This document shows, piece after piece, positions 1 through 10,302 of a DNA stretch of 64,000 nt (position 1 is its first letter; each line of letters starts with the position of its first letter). The DNA is from Adiantum capillus-veneris. Its lineage: Eukaryota; Streptophyta; Polypodiopsida; Polypodiales; Pteridaceae. The notes beneath the pieces were generated by a model, which had not been told where the DNA came from, ran no database searches, and saw only the letters and a list, made by a program, of their open reading frames with translations. The translations under genes and the position numbers were made by a program. The stretch spans positions 21,562,991-21,626,990 of the forward strand of contig CM043942.1 in assembly GCA_014529385.2 (NCBI GenBank), given 5' to 3'.

Positions 1-153
1 CGCAAGCACGCATATTTACAATGTGCACACGTTGCACCTTTTTCCGAACTTGAAACCACTTTGCAAAGCTCCCAAATGCATGTATTTACATCTTTTTGTA
101 CATATGACCATGCATATAAACGCTACTTTGTACACGCCAAAAGCGGTCTATCG
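1..153. other. Unassigned sequence beyond the end of element A
   Basis: No coding or structural signal is recognised here. The protease reading frame of element A stops resembling its relative in element B at about position 153, so this stretch is either a rearranged part of A or the DNA it recombined with. The first 120 bases hold repeated ATGCAT/TTTACA-like words but no clear repeat unit. Confidence 0.4.
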
Positions 154-458
154 GCGATAGCAACTCCCGCTCCACTATTAAGAATAGCTTTGGAAACTAC
201 TCCTTGGAATTCTACTGGTAGCGTGGTGTTTCCATCTTCTCCCTCACAATACTCTTCAACCTTGTTTAATGGTACTGGCCTAGTTTTTAATTGAGGTCTG
301 TCCAACTCTCTGATCCCTTCCTGTAGCCTCAAGGTGGGGTCTTTCACTCCAAATGTTTCTAGGCATTTACCTACTGTGGTCCACATGTTTGGCCGTAACA
401 TTAGGAGTTCTGCTAATGTGATTGTGCATGCCACCGGGGTGGACAATAACTCAATCAA
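154..458 (-). pseudogene. Element A retropepsin-like protease, N-terminal fragment
   Basis: The minus frame starting at 458 reads about 100 residues aligning closely with the protease region of element B (from 60865). Shared blocks include the stretch around LRPNMW-TVGKCLE and VPLNKV-EYCEGE. The active-site region reads ILNSGAGVAIA, where B has ILDSGAGVAIA. The catalytic aspartate codon is therefore asparagine (AAT), which should abolish a retropepsin. Homology ends just after AIA; the remaining residues of the frame are unrelated to B. The retropepsin would normally cut the Gag-Pol polyprotein. This copy is both truncated and catalytically dead. Confidence 0.8.
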
Positions 459-657
459 TCCTTGCTAATCCTTCACTTTGTTAGAAGAAAGTCTTTGAGA
501 TTGGATTGCTCTCACTTTCGACTTGGCTTCATACTCTCCTAGGTAAGAGGGTAAAGTTCTCAGCGAGTCTGGTTGGCTGTGCCCCGAACTAATTGATCAT
601 TGGTCTCCCCCTTGTGAATGTATCTCAAAGTTTATTTGTGACCTTGCCTCAAATTCT

Positions 658-1122
658 TCAATAGGAGGTAAGGTTACATTTTTTTCTTTTTCTTGTGCTA
701 TTCATGTGGTTACTCATCCTATTAGCCTCGTTGGCCTCACGGATTTGCTTCCACAGATCATCTAGACCGTTACAATCCTTACCCATTTCTGTCAATATTT
801 TAGGTTGGAACCTGTCACTTGCCTCATCTGTGGTATTTGGAACTATGATAGGCTCTCCTCTGGACTCATAGGCATTAGTGAGTCTTTCCTTTGTTTCTAC
901 ATGTTCCTCTAAAGTTGGTTGGATAGGGGTTGGAGCCGGTGCCTCATGCCAATTTGCAGATTTACCCAGCGGGTCTTCCATCAATGATTGAGCCATTTCA
1001 ATCATCTTTTTACACATTTCCAACCTTTGTATTTCTATTTCCGCATATGGATAATTCACCCACCTTTCCTGGGTTTGGTTCTTTTTTAGTCTAGCTTCAT
1101 AAGCTTTTAGAAGCACATCCAA
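658..1122 (-). pseudogene. Element A gag-protease linker segment
   Basis: The frame reads 154 residues, charged and probably helical at its start: it contains AYEARLKKNQTQERW and a following K/E/M-rich helix. Element B has the same block (AYEARLKSNQTQEQW) at about 60236-60380, just before its protease. That places this as the spacer between the zinc-knuckle part of gag and the protease. No enzymatic motif is visible. The C-terminal third is Asn/Arg/Lys rich and less like B. It is in a different frame from the neighbouring gag pieces, so the polyprotein frame is broken on both sides. The 459-657 interval joins it to the protease and has no open frame of note. Confidence 0.65.
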
Positions 1123-1289
1123 CTGCTCATTTACCTTGTCTGCCAGTACGATCCTCCTGATCCTGCACTTTTGGGCTCTGCTATTTTCTTGGGTGCTATG
1201 GTTGCCGTGGTGTGTGATCTTAGGCTGGCTAGATCCTCTAACCTCTCTAATCTATCCTTTGTATATTTCAACTCCTTGGATACTGTTGT

Positions 1290-1742
1290 TTACTCTCGTT
1301 CCTTCCTGGCTTTCATACGCGCCTTTCTAGCTTTCCAAGTGCTTCTCTGATTTTTCGTTTCTGAACTTTGGGCATTGGTTTTTGGCTCTTCAACTATGGG
1401 TTGGTTCGTCATTTTTTGAGCTTGGGCTCGTGTTACTGCCTGAATAGGTATGATTGTTTCATTTTCCGACCCTCCACTGGAAGGTACTGTTTCTAGCATG
1501 TTCAAGGTGGCTTTTGCTCCTTTGCTCGGGTTTTTAGGGCAATCGGGAATCAAATGAGTCACTCCACACTTAGTGCAATACGCGTTGACTCTAATGATTT
1601 CATCATGAGGACAGACTCTTAGCCAATGGTCTTCACCACACTTGTAGCAGGGTCCCTTGGGTTGTTGAGGTGCTCCTTGAGCTCCTCTTTGTTGGTATGC
1701 ATGTCTCTGTCCGCCCATGCCTTCGTTGGCTATGAACAACAA
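1290..1742 (-). pseudogene. Element A gag segment with two unusual zinc knuckles
   Basis: The 150-residue frame contains CYKCGEDHWLRVC followed closely by CTKCGVTHLIPDC. Both fit C-x2-C-x3-H-x4-C, one residue shorter in the Cys-His loop than the usual retroviral CCHC knuckle (C-x2-C-x4-H-x4-C). Element B keeps the second knuckle with the same spacing (CTECGVTHFIEDC), so the short loop is a family trait. Such knuckles bind RNA during packaging. Downstream is a basic tail (repeated KARKARMKARKER-type residues) also present in B. The frame ends at an in-frame stop before the linker segment. Confidence 0.75.
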
Positions 1743-1772
1743 TGTTCATTCATCTAAGCTATATCTTCCTTC

Positions 1773-2430
1773 TCATGCTGCCTGTGCAGCTGTTGGTGGT
1801 CCTGTGCTTTCTATCATGCTCCATGGTTCTGGTGTCGAGGGTTCTTCCGGTGGATAATAGACAGAGTTTTCCGCATATCCATTGGGATCTTCATAATATG
1901 CATGCATAGGCACCAAAGCCTTATCCTCTGATTTGGTTACGGTTGGTGTATATCTTATACCGACTCGTCGTAATCCTGGTAGGGGTGGTTGTTGCCCCAA
2001 CACTGGTTGTGGTCTTTCTACACCTACAGGTCCTGGTAGGTTGCTTGCTTGATACCTAGGCATTGGTGGAGCTTGAGGAGAAGCTACCTGAGCTTGGGGA
2101 GTGTAAGGTCTCTCTCTCACATATCCCTTGTTATAATAACATTCCTCGGTCCCATGGTTTGTCCATTTTTGTTCAATAGCACACCACTTGGGCTATTTAG
2201 CCTAGGGTTTGGCGTACAAGTTAATCTTTTTTAGCATTTCATCTACAAGCTGCTCTTGGTTTACAGCTACTTCTCCTTTCAGTGCCGTCTTAGAAGACTT
2301 GCTTCCACTTTGTTGTGAAGATGAATCGTCTTCAAGGTCCTTGAACTCCCCCTCTTTGTAGACCGCACAATTGTCCACACAAGGTAAAGAGCCTCCTTAG
2401 TCAACTCATTCAACGTCGTGCTCCTCTTCA
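1773..2430 (-). pseudogene. Element A gag middle segment, proline-rich, with Cys-His motif
   Basis: The open part (2120-1773) is Pro/Gln rich, with VERPQPVLGQQPPLPG shared with element B at about 59325. Just upstream, minus-strand bases 2195-2110 read WCAIEQKWTNHGTEECYY, and B has WCAIEQKWTNHSIEECYY. The Cys, His and Cys spacing resembles a C-x2-H-x5-H-x4-C knuckle in which the first His is Glu in both copies. This may be a second, altered nucleic-acid-binding motif. The segment is separated from the gag core by in-frame stops. Confidence 0.6.
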
Positions 2431-2443
2431 TATGTAAGTCTTT

Positions 2444-3445
2444 CTAGAGATCAGCATTCCTTAGTCCTTGGATGAATATAAGCATAAGTCTGGACTGAGT
2501 TGGCAGTTCTTCCACAGGACAGAACTTAACATATCTTTTTAGTCTTAGGGCCTCCTTTCGTACAGATTCCCCATCTTTCTGTTTGAATTTATGGATTTGT
2601 GAGACGGTATTATGAGCTATCCCCCTTTGTGAGAATTCCTCGATAAATTCGTCAAACACTTCCTCCATAGACTCAAAGTTTCTACGCTCTACAGAGTCAA
2701 ACCAAGTGGCAGCGTCATCCTCTAGGGTTAGTCCAAACCCTGCAAATTGGGTAGGGAAGTGTAACACCTCTTCTGCTCTAATCACATGCACAAAGGCTGC
2801 TACATGATCTCTTGGGTCTTTGCTTCCTATGTATTTCTTGTTTACCCATTTTTGCACTTGAGAAGGTCTGATTCTCCGATGGTCTACAAACCTCATCATT
2901 GGATCTCCACGTCCTAATCGTCGATATACCTCCTCAGATCTTCTGTAATAGGCTGGTTCCTCTCCCAGTGGTGCTCCTAAGCCATAATATCTAACGCTTC
3001 TCGCCAGAGCTGGTTCATATCTTCGAACCCGTTCTATGGGTGGCCCTCCAGGCTCTGTTGACCCTTGAGTCTTTGGCTTACTCTCTCCTTGATACCTTGA
3101 ATAGAGTGGTGGTTCTTGCAAACCCCTTAGCCCTCGTGCATCTTGATGGCCATCTCGGCTTCGGTCTTGTTCCAATGTTGCACTTTGTCGAAGACATGCC
3201 TGCAATGATGGTTGGTTTTCTGGTTGGTTTTGGTTGTTGAATACTTGCGGTCGGGTGGAATGTGAGGTAGCGTCATAATCTTCTGAAAAAGGATTCGTCG
3301 ACTTGCTTGGGGTGTAGGTGACTCTTGGCACTTCCTCAGGGACATATGCTGATGCTCCTGGACCTGTTGCCCTTTCTACCTCCTCTGGGAGAATACGTTG
3401 GTATTCTCGCCCGTATCTATCAACAAAAACTATACCCTTTCCCAT
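2444..3445 (-). pseudogene. Element A gag capsid-like core
   Basis: A 333-residue minus frame ends in a typical retrotransposon gag core: KYIGSKDPRDHVAAF, then FGLTLEDDAATWF, then EFIEEFSQRGIAHNTVSQ and a C-terminal helix ending LMLIFIQGLRNADL. Element B shows the same order (KKYSGSRDPYAHVSLF, FGLTLEGTAMTWF, EFAEEFLKRGIKHNTVSQ). The protein would assemble the virus-like particle in the cytoplasm. The first 150 residues are low in complexity and Pro/Arg/Tyr rich. This is the longest uninterrupted coding piece of element A. Its start overlaps the previous N-terminal piece in another frame, so a frameshift lies near 3430-3445. Confidence 0.85.
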
Positions 3446-4125
3446 AGCAGTTCATAAGAGAATAAGTAAAGAACTTTGTCTTTGCTTAATTCGTTTACGT
3501 ATGGTTCTTTACTGCAAAAGTAAGCGACTATACCCTCACTCTCATGCTTGTAGATTCCCACGTTCTCGTTATAAGTTGGAATCCTCGTTGTTTTCTTATC
3601 ATACATATAAATAGCTCCGGGCCGATCAATGTTTGGTGGCAGTTCTTGAGCTTCTGAAACCATTTTCCCTTTCGCCACGTTATCTCCATATCTGTTGTAA
3701 TCTTCAGGGTTAATAACTATCAGATAGTGGTTCCCCCTTTCGTCTCGGAATCTCTAAGCCGGCCTCTCTTCGATACAAATGCACTTGCATCCTCGATAGT
3801 CAGAATAGACTAGGGCTCCCCTCAAGTTTGTTCCCTCTAAGAAGATCACAGTGAGCTTGGAATCATTCAAAGGATTTAGGGAGGTGCTTCCTCCTGGAAT
3901 TGGTACGTCATAAGTGAAACCTCCTGGCTGTTGACTACCCATCATGAAGAAAGATTTGTTTGACGAAGTGTCAGTATCACTACCTTCCTCAATAATTGGT
4001 GCTAGCGGATCTAGCCTTGCCTGAGTTACACTCTCTTCGGTGGACACTAAGCTACCTTGGTCACCTGCCACCTTTTGGTCTCTAACAATGTATCTTCCTG
4101 ATCTTAAATTCATCAAAATTATCAA
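3430..4125 (-). pseudogene. Element A gag N-terminal pieces
   Basis: Two frames, 4125-3754 and 3678-3430, carry the N-terminus. The first begins MIILMNLRSGRY; element B begins MMNLRSGRY, so the start is probably the Met at 4113 shared by both. It continues with a Ser/Glu-rich acidic stretch (STEES, SDTSS-like) found in both copies. The second frame holds a Tyr-rich region corresponding to B at about 57671-57990. Function of this N-terminal extension is unknown. Stops and a frame change separate the pieces. Confidence 0.65.
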
Positions 4126-5907
4126 TGCAATTTATCACAAATCCAACCACTCACCTGGCAAAAGATCAGTTTTCGCACAACTTCTTGCTTTGTTGCTGAA
4201 TATACCTGTACACAAGCATTTAATTTCAGCACGATCGAATCAAAGCATTTATCTGCTAGAGGTTATCTTAGTAATGATTGGTATAACTGGAGAGTTAATC
4301 TCAACCACTATTGTATTTTATACACTGTTGATGTTCTGGATTAGGTCTGCCAATCTGGAACTGTACTTTCCTCGGATGTTGGTCAATTTACGCGAAAAAG
4401 TTTGAATTCGGTCTTTGCTCCGTCAAATGGACAAACAAGGTCCAAATTCACTTCTGAAAGAAGTTCTGGAACCCTTAAGCCAAATGGAATCTCACTGTCT
4501 AAGCCCAGTCAAATTTTCTCTTCAGTAGGCCCCAATAGACATCCTATGCGTAGGATGTCTTTTGCTTTGTTTTGCCTGGATTTTTGCACTGTGGATTTCC
4601 CTTGATGTGCTGAGTCTACAGCTGTTTTTACTTTTTGATTTGGACACCTATTAGCTGGTCAGTGAGTCAGAAATCTGTTCCGACGGCCTATTGCTGATCT
4701 TGATCAGTCTAATCAACTCCAATTTGGACCAAAATTGACCAGGAGGCTTGCCTTAGGCTATACAACACCTTGCTATGCCCACTGTCAATGTCTGGCTTCA
4801 ATTTCTTGCTTTAGACATCCTACACGTAGGATGTCTTTTTCATCAGAATGGCTTCAAATTCAAAACACAGGCTCCCCTTGAGTTGCTGATCACTTTGGTA
4901 TGCTCAAAATTTGGTTTGGAGTCCAAAATCACACAGAAGACATCCTACGCGTAGGATGTCTTTTTGGCGTGTTTGACCCCAGACTTGACCCACAGCTTTC
5001 CCTTGATGTCAGTAACCCAGTGGTATGCTTAGATTTTGGTTTGGATTTCAAAAGTCCCCAATTTTAGCTGTTCTTGCCTTTTCCAGTCAAAAAGTGCTAA
5101 AGTCTGCTTTGAACCGAATTTTCTCACCCAAATGAGATGAAACCCCTTTCAGTCACTCAATATATCATGCAAGACATGCTCATGCAGCCATCTTATGGTT
5201 TTGGTCTCAAAATAAAGTTTTGGCACAATTTGGGTAGGATGCCTAGCAATTTCAGTCTATTTGGCCTTATCCTGTCAAGATATGGTCAATTTTCCACTTT
5301 CCAGTTGAAATTAGGGTAAACCCCACCTTCTGAACACGCTAGTCAACTCAAAATCCCAAAATTCCCACCAGATTAGCCTGTAGACATCCTATGCGTAGGA
5401 TGTCTCCAGGCTTGAAAAAAAAAAATTTCTGACAGAAATGCTCATGGTGCTCTGTAGCTCTATCAGAAACACTCACAGTAACTTTTGGACTTCTCTTAGG
5501 CTTTCAAACACACTTTTGCGTCTTTTACAAACTTGTGATGACTTTACCAAGCAAGTATACATACATGAAATGCTCAGAATCATGATGTCCTACTTACTCT
5601 ACTCCTACTTATCATGTGAAATGGTGATAATGGTGTTTTGGTTGCTTTCTGGCCTCTCCGGACTCTCAAGCTTTCCTCTCACCGCTTCTACCACTCCAAT
5701 TCCTCCTTAAGAACTCGACTACTACCTAAAACTATCTTAGTCTACCTAAGTCGAAGGATCTAGGCCAGACACACGCTTCCTAGACTCCCTCTAAGACCTA
5801 GAGAGTCCTCCACCCTCTGATCCTATCTAAATGTAAAACAGGACTTTTGGCAAGCCAAAAATCCCTATCCTCAAGGATTAGTCTTGGTCATCTACCTAAG
5901 GTTTTCG
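4126..5907 (-). other. Element A leader (5' untranslated region), about 1.8 kb
   Basis: This lies between the primer site and gag. It contains four palindromes (separate entry) embedded in degenerate internal repeats. For example, CCCTTGA, then TGGTATGCT, then TTTGGTTTGGA recurs around 4880-4925 and 5000-5050. There is a poly-A run at 5416-5427. No convincing gene is present; short open frames here have no recognisable similarity. Confidence 0.7.
4537..5405. repeat. Four 24-nt palindromes in the element A leader
   Basis: Copies are at 4537-4560, 4813-4836, 4938-4961 and 5382-5405. The 20-nt core of the perfect copy (4938) is ACATCCTACGCGTAGGATGT, extended by AG and CT on the two sides. The other three differ only at one central position. 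A 12-nt half site, CGTAGGATGTCT, also occurs once in each family LTR (6278-6289 and 7475-7486). They could form hairpins in the transcript or be dyad protein-binding sites. Confidence 0.9.
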
Positions 5908-5925
5908 TCCCCGGCAGCGGCGCCA
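5908..5925 (-). promoter_or_regulatory. Primer-binding site of element A (tRNA-Asp type)
   Basis: The minus strand reads TGGCGCCGCTGCCGGGGA one base after the LTR end CCAACA. It matches, with one difference, the complement of the plant tRNA-Asp 3' end (TGGCGCCGTTGCCGGGGA) used by several plant gypsy lineages. It would prime minus-strand DNA synthesis. Confidence 0.85.
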
Positions 5926-5926
5926 A

Positions 5927-6582
5927 TGTTGGACGGATACGCCGCGACGGACGTCAGCACAGCGAGAACTCACCTAACATATAATATCAGCTAAGGACGA
6001 AGCTCGACCCGTAGGCACGTGGAAGCAAGCATAAGGTGTCAACCTACACTCGACCGACTCCTATCTAATTCCTACAGAGGTCTCTACCAATTGTCTAAGT
6101 CACAGCCTTCAAGAATGCATAAGAATAAACTTCCTACAACGCTGTCTAGAGCCGAATACCCATTAAACAATCTTGAAACACCATATAACATGAAGGAGAC
6201 CCTACTAACACCAATAGGTCGCTCTCCCTAAGGTCTATGAACCAAAACCCCAACCCAAAACACCTGTTGCAAAATCACGTAGGATGTCTGGCCGAAATTT
6301 GCAGGTCTTCGTTTCCAAAATCTAAAGTGCCTAAAGTGTACTTTTACTCATTGTGAACACATGGATATGTTGCAATGAAAAATCGGACAACGTATGCTCA
6401 CCCAATCACCAGATGAAGCTCGTAAAAGGAACTCACAAAACCGGACCATACGCACGCAATGTAGGTATCGGCGCGTAGCTCTCGTCAGGGGCAACACGCT
6501 GCACTTCTCCGCACTCGATTCCGACCATTGGTGCACACGAAGCGTCAAGATGAAGCTCACACTCTCTCTCGTACACAGTACG
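5927..6582 (-). repeat. Element A 5' LTR, truncated
   Basis: The plus strand starts TGTTGGACGGATACGCC and matches the solo LTR at 7124 onward almost base for base for about 650 bp, then stops abruptly after CACAGTACG. The LTR's own 5' part (its right side in this orientation), including the TATA region seen in the solo copy near 7835, is missing. Confidence 0.9.
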
Positions 6583-6836
6583 CTCATGTGATCAAATCTA
6601 ATTTTGGCCTCTGTATTACGATCGCGATCGGTGTACCTCAGGCCCAGAATTGGCTCAGATTTTAATCAGTCATAGCTCTAGTCTTCCTAGTCTCACTGGT
6701 GAAATATGGATAAGAATGGATGAAATTTTTTCAAGTTATGATCAGTTTTAACTTTTGAAATGTTTTTTACTAAAAGTCTAAATGCGACTGATTGCGACAG
6801 GAAAATCCTCGCAGCTTGTGATTCTACTAACACAGA
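6583..6836 (+). other. Short stretch upstream of element I coding region
   Basis: No gene. It contains ACGATCGCGATC followed three bases later by GTACCT near 6620-6643, which also occurs with the same spacing near 11763 in the 3' LTR of element I. This could be a remnant of the 5' LTR, but the rest of the two stretches is not clearly alike. No primer-binding site is visible. Confidence 0.4.
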
Positions 6837-8565
6837 ATGCCTCGCCAAAACAAAGAAAGGCAGTGGACAGCGGCACCATATGAAGTGGATGAGCTCGCTA
6901 CAAATGAAAAATCTCACATCTCGGATGAAATACTAGCTCAGATCTCTGCTCACATTTTCATCTCGAAGTTTAGGGATGTTGATGGTGACATGGTAAATAC
7001 GACTATCATGACACAGGAAATATGGAATCTCCACCGAAGGCCAGACGTAATAGAGGTAGTGTGGGTTGTGCATTTGGAGCAGTTTTTTAGATTACAGCCA
7101 TGGGGAACAGACTACATGAGGGCTGTTGGACGGATACGCCGCGACAAACATCAGCACAGCAAGAACTCACCTAACATATAATGTCAGCTAAGGACGAAGC
7201 TCGACCCGCAGGCGCGTGGAAGCAAGCATAAGGTGTCAACCTACACTTGACCGACTCCTAACTAATTCCTACAGAGGTCTCTACCAATTGTCTAAGTCAC
7301 AGCCTTCAAGAATGCATAAGAGGAAACTTCCTACAACGCTGTCTAGAGCTGAGCACCCATTAAACAATCTCGAAACACCATAGAACTTGAAGGAGACCCT
7401 ACGAACACCAATAGGTCGCTCTCCCTAAGGTCTATGAACCAAAACCCCAACCCAAAACACCTAGTGCAAAATCACGTAGGATGTCTGGCCGAAATTTGCA
7501 GGTCTTCGTTTCCGAAATCTAAAGTGCCTAATGTGTAGTTCTACTCATTGTGAACACATGGATATGCTGCAATGCAAAATCGGACAACGTATGCTCACCC
7601 AATCACCAAAAGGAGCTCGCAAAACCGGACCATACGCGCGCAATGTAGGTATCGGCGCGTAGCTCTCGTTGGGGGCAACACGTTGCACTTCTCCGCACTC
7701 GATTCCGACCACCGGTGCACACGTAGCGTCAAGATGAAGCTCACACTCTCTCTCGTACACAGTACGCACACTCACAGACTTCAAAACTTGTTTTTAAAAT
7801 GACAAAAGGTTTTCTCATTAAGGTCAAAAAGTGGTATATATACCTTACAATTCTCAAACCCTAAAGTTCCAAAATCAACCAACTACTCCATCGATCTATC
7901 AAAACTGGGATACAATCTGGAAACTTCTGTAAGTCCCAATATTTACAAGGTGAAAAATAAGGTTTCCTCAATAAATGAATAATTACAAAAAAATGATAAT
8001 CCTTCGAGTAGTTAGTCTCCGTGGGCTGTGTCCAGCTTCTAACAAGGGCCCACGAGCTCATGAGCTCGATACAATATGATGGGCAGGCAATGCTCACGGA
8101 CAAGGATGGAAGGTAAAAGTAAAGATCACAAAAGAAATCATCAACGAAGCTTTGCATTTCCTTCCAGGGCAACACGACTTGCTGGCAAAGACCAAGTCAC
8201 TAGATAACGAGAAGGCGTTCGTTAAAGCAAAAGTAAACAAATACAAATACAGTGACATGATATACGGAGAGCTGGAATTACCGATGACATTGATCTCTCA
8301 ACATTTCAAAGTACGAAAGCCTCCTCGCTACACCGAGCCAATCCTGCACATTGCCGTGGTCATGGCTCTAGCAACAGCCAAAAATAGAACCATTCGCTGC
8401 GGCTATGGTTCTTACATTTTGGAAAACTTGGTCAAAGCAAATTTGAAAAGCTCGGCAAAAAACAAAAGCTACATGAACGCAGTGCCAATGCTAATAAAAA
8501 TAGCATACCAAGCTTTGGGAATGATTGAAGATCTGCCAGCCCTGCCAGTTCTCAAACAGCCCTGA
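6837..8565 (+). pseudogene. Element I large protein, N-terminal globular part (split by a solo LTR)
   Basis: The Met at 6837 opens a frame of about 96 residues that runs straight into the solo LTR at 7124. Coding resumes after the LTR at 8050 (HELMSSIQYDGQAML), needs one frame change near 8113-8125, and then continues from KVKVKITKEII to 8565. Joined over the insertion this gives about 265 residues. The sequence looks like a folded, mixed helix/strand domain with aromatic-rich motifs (EVVWVVHLEQFFRLQPW). I do not recognise the family and see no reverse transcriptase, protease or integrase motif. An unrecognised gag-like or plant-mobile-domain-like role is possible. The frame ends at a TGA with a further frame change at about 8560. 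Confidence 0.6.
7124..8044 (-). mobile_element. Solo LTR of element A family, with 5-bp target duplication
   Basis: The 921-bp LTR begins TGTTGGACGG and ends TTCTAACA on the plus strand. It is flanked by AGGGC at 7119-7123 and again at 8045-8049. Removing the LTR and one AGGGC rejoins the element I coding sequence in frame. The orientation is minus, as for element A; a TATATATA box lies at 7835-7842. It formed by insertion of a complete A-family element and later LTR-LTR recombination. This copy defines the full LTR for the family. Confidence 0.95.
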
Positions 8566-9243
8566 TTCAGAAAGCAAAGTTGGTTGCTCATTCAGTAAGG
8601 ACGACCACTTGCGCAACATCATCGCGCTCAGCCATGGCATCCAACAAAAGCTCGAGCGATGAATAAAAGACGAAGACTGACGGGGAAGGAAACTCTCAAG
8701 GGTCGAAAGACAAAGGACCATTGTATTTTATAGAAAGCGAGGAGGAAGACTCCACAAAGCCGCTCGAGAGAAAAAGGAGGGAAAGAAGTGCAGTACCGCA
8801 GTCTGACCTTCAAAAAGCATATACAGAAACCCAACAAAGAGTCAAGGAAAGAAGGACCAAGTTACGGGCTGACAGACAGGCAGGCAAGAGCTGCTGCAAC
8901 ACAACAAACACAAAAACGAAGATTTGAGAAGGAAAGACAAGAAAGAATAGAAAATGCAGCTCGCATACGGGCTGAAAAGCAAAGGTTAGAAGCATAACAA
9001 AAGGCTGCAGAAGTGGACATTTCTTCGCAATCCACTGAAGGAACAAAGCAAAAAGATGCAACTAATGATACAAACCAAGTAGAGCAGCTAAAGAAAACTC
9101 AAAGAGAGAAGAATGTGGAAGCGCGACGGGCGATGGATTTGACCCGCCAAAGAATCATCAAGATTTTAAAGAAAAGAAAAGCCGAAGAGTCTGCTTCACA
9201 GTCAGGGGAAGATGCTTCCAAAAAGAGGCATGTACGAGAATAA
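8566..9243 (+). pseudogene. Element I large protein, first coiled coil
   Basis: After a frame change at about 8560, frame 3 reads LIQKAKLVAHSV and then a Ser/Glu acidic stretch (ESEEEDSTK) to about 8885. A second frame change then restores the earlier frame. From there the protein is very rich in Lys, Arg, Glu and Gln (EKERQERIENAARIRAEKQR), as in a long helix or coiled coil. Stops occur at 8995 and 9241 (both TAA). A basic end (KKRHVRE) resembles a nuclear localisation signal, but this is only suggestive. No catalytic motif is visible. Confidence 0.6.
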
Positions 9244-10302
9244 AAAAGCTCACCTCCTCCCTCGCCTAAATCACCACCTCCTCCCTCGCCAAAATCTCCT
9301 CCTCCTCCTCCTTCTCCATCAAACAAAAAACCGCCACCTCCTCCTCCTTCAACCTCACAAAAGGAGTTTATACCTCCTACGGAAGCAATCGAATACCACG
9401 AAGCCTGCTAGGCTGTTGTTGGTTTTGATTACAGGCAAACTTTAAAGAAATTAGAAAGACAGTTCCAGTGCCAGCACGTGGTGCTGAGAGAAAAGGAAAA
9501 GCAGGTACAGGAGGCCCAACAAAAGCAAGCATCTGGGCAAGAGGAGTTAGAGATTCTGAGGGCATGACTGGAGCTCACGACGAGGGAAAGAGACATTGAG
9601 CGATAGCAGGCTCAGTCTCTGACTAGAGATTTGGTGGACGTCAGGACAGATTTGACCGCCAAAGAAAAAGAATGCCAAGAATTGACGGCAAGAGTACAAA
9701 AAGAAACGGAGCAGCTTGCTTACGAAAGCGCAAGGTTTCAGAGAGTTAACAGTTCGTACAACACTGTCAAAAGTACTTTGACAACCTTGATGGCAAACCA
9801 CAAACCTTCTGGAGCATTGGTCTCCACATCAGACAATGCCACAGCAGTGAACACCATGGCGGTACTGAAATCGGAGCTAGAGCAAGAAAAGCTTCAAAGA
9901 TAGCTGCTCTTATCAGGAATGATGGCCCAGACAGCAGCAAATGAGCAAAAGATAAAAGAACTGGAGCAGCAACTCGCACAAGAAAGCGCCAAATTAGAGA
10001 CTCAGAAGAAGATCGGTGACACACTGCTGAAGGAAAAGGAAGATTTGATTTTTCAACAAATCGGAGCAGACAAAGCCCAGAGTCAACCGCAACTGCTTCC
10101 CAGACAACAAGTGCCTGATTTGCCTGAAACATCACACCAAGGGGAACAAGAGCACGAATTTGCAGAGCCAGATCTGGATATTAGAGATGAGCTCACTGAG
10201 AGCATTAAGGACATGCCAGCGGGACCAGCAAAGGATTACATGCTCTATGAAAATAAGATAATGGAGTCAGCGGCCCTGGCCTACTTACAGCCAGAAGAGT
10301 AG
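9244..10302 (+). pseudogene. Element I large protein, polyproline linker and second coiled coil
   Basis: In the same frame as the previous part, 9247-9360 encodes a proline-rich linker made of repeated SPPPPSPKSPPPPPS-type units. It is followed by a Glu/Gln/Lys-rich helical region to about 10050 (LKKLERQF, EKEKQVQEAQQKQ, KEKECQELTARVQKETEQ) and a Gln/Pro/Glu linker. In-frame stops are TAG at 9409, TGA at 9565, TAG at 9604, TAG at 9901 and TAG at 10300. Removing them would leave a continuous frame, so decay is by point mutation. The heptad-like helices suggest self-association. Function is unknown. Confidence 0.6.

Larger units (their letters stand above)
154..6582 (-). mobile_element. Element A: truncated Ty3/gypsy element (LTR, PBS, leader, gag, protease)
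   Basis: On the minus strand the order is partial 5' LTR (6582-5927), tRNA-Asp-type primer site (5925-5908), leader with four palindromes, gag in several frames (about 4125-658) and the start of a retropepsin (458-154). Nothing follows the protease: reverse transcriptase, integrase and the 3' LTR are absent. The protein segments match element B at 57302-62296 segment by segment, so both belong to one family. The LTR family is shown independently by the solo copy at 7124-8044. The body is decayed, with several frame changes and a changed protease active site. Absence of pol may be truncation or original non-autonomy; the abrupt end inside the protease favours truncation. Confidence 0.85.

Noticed and set aside
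4402-5710. Short open frames in the leader of element A as small genes
   Set aside because: They cross the palindromes and internal repeats, have no counterpart in the B leader, and lie antisense to the element.
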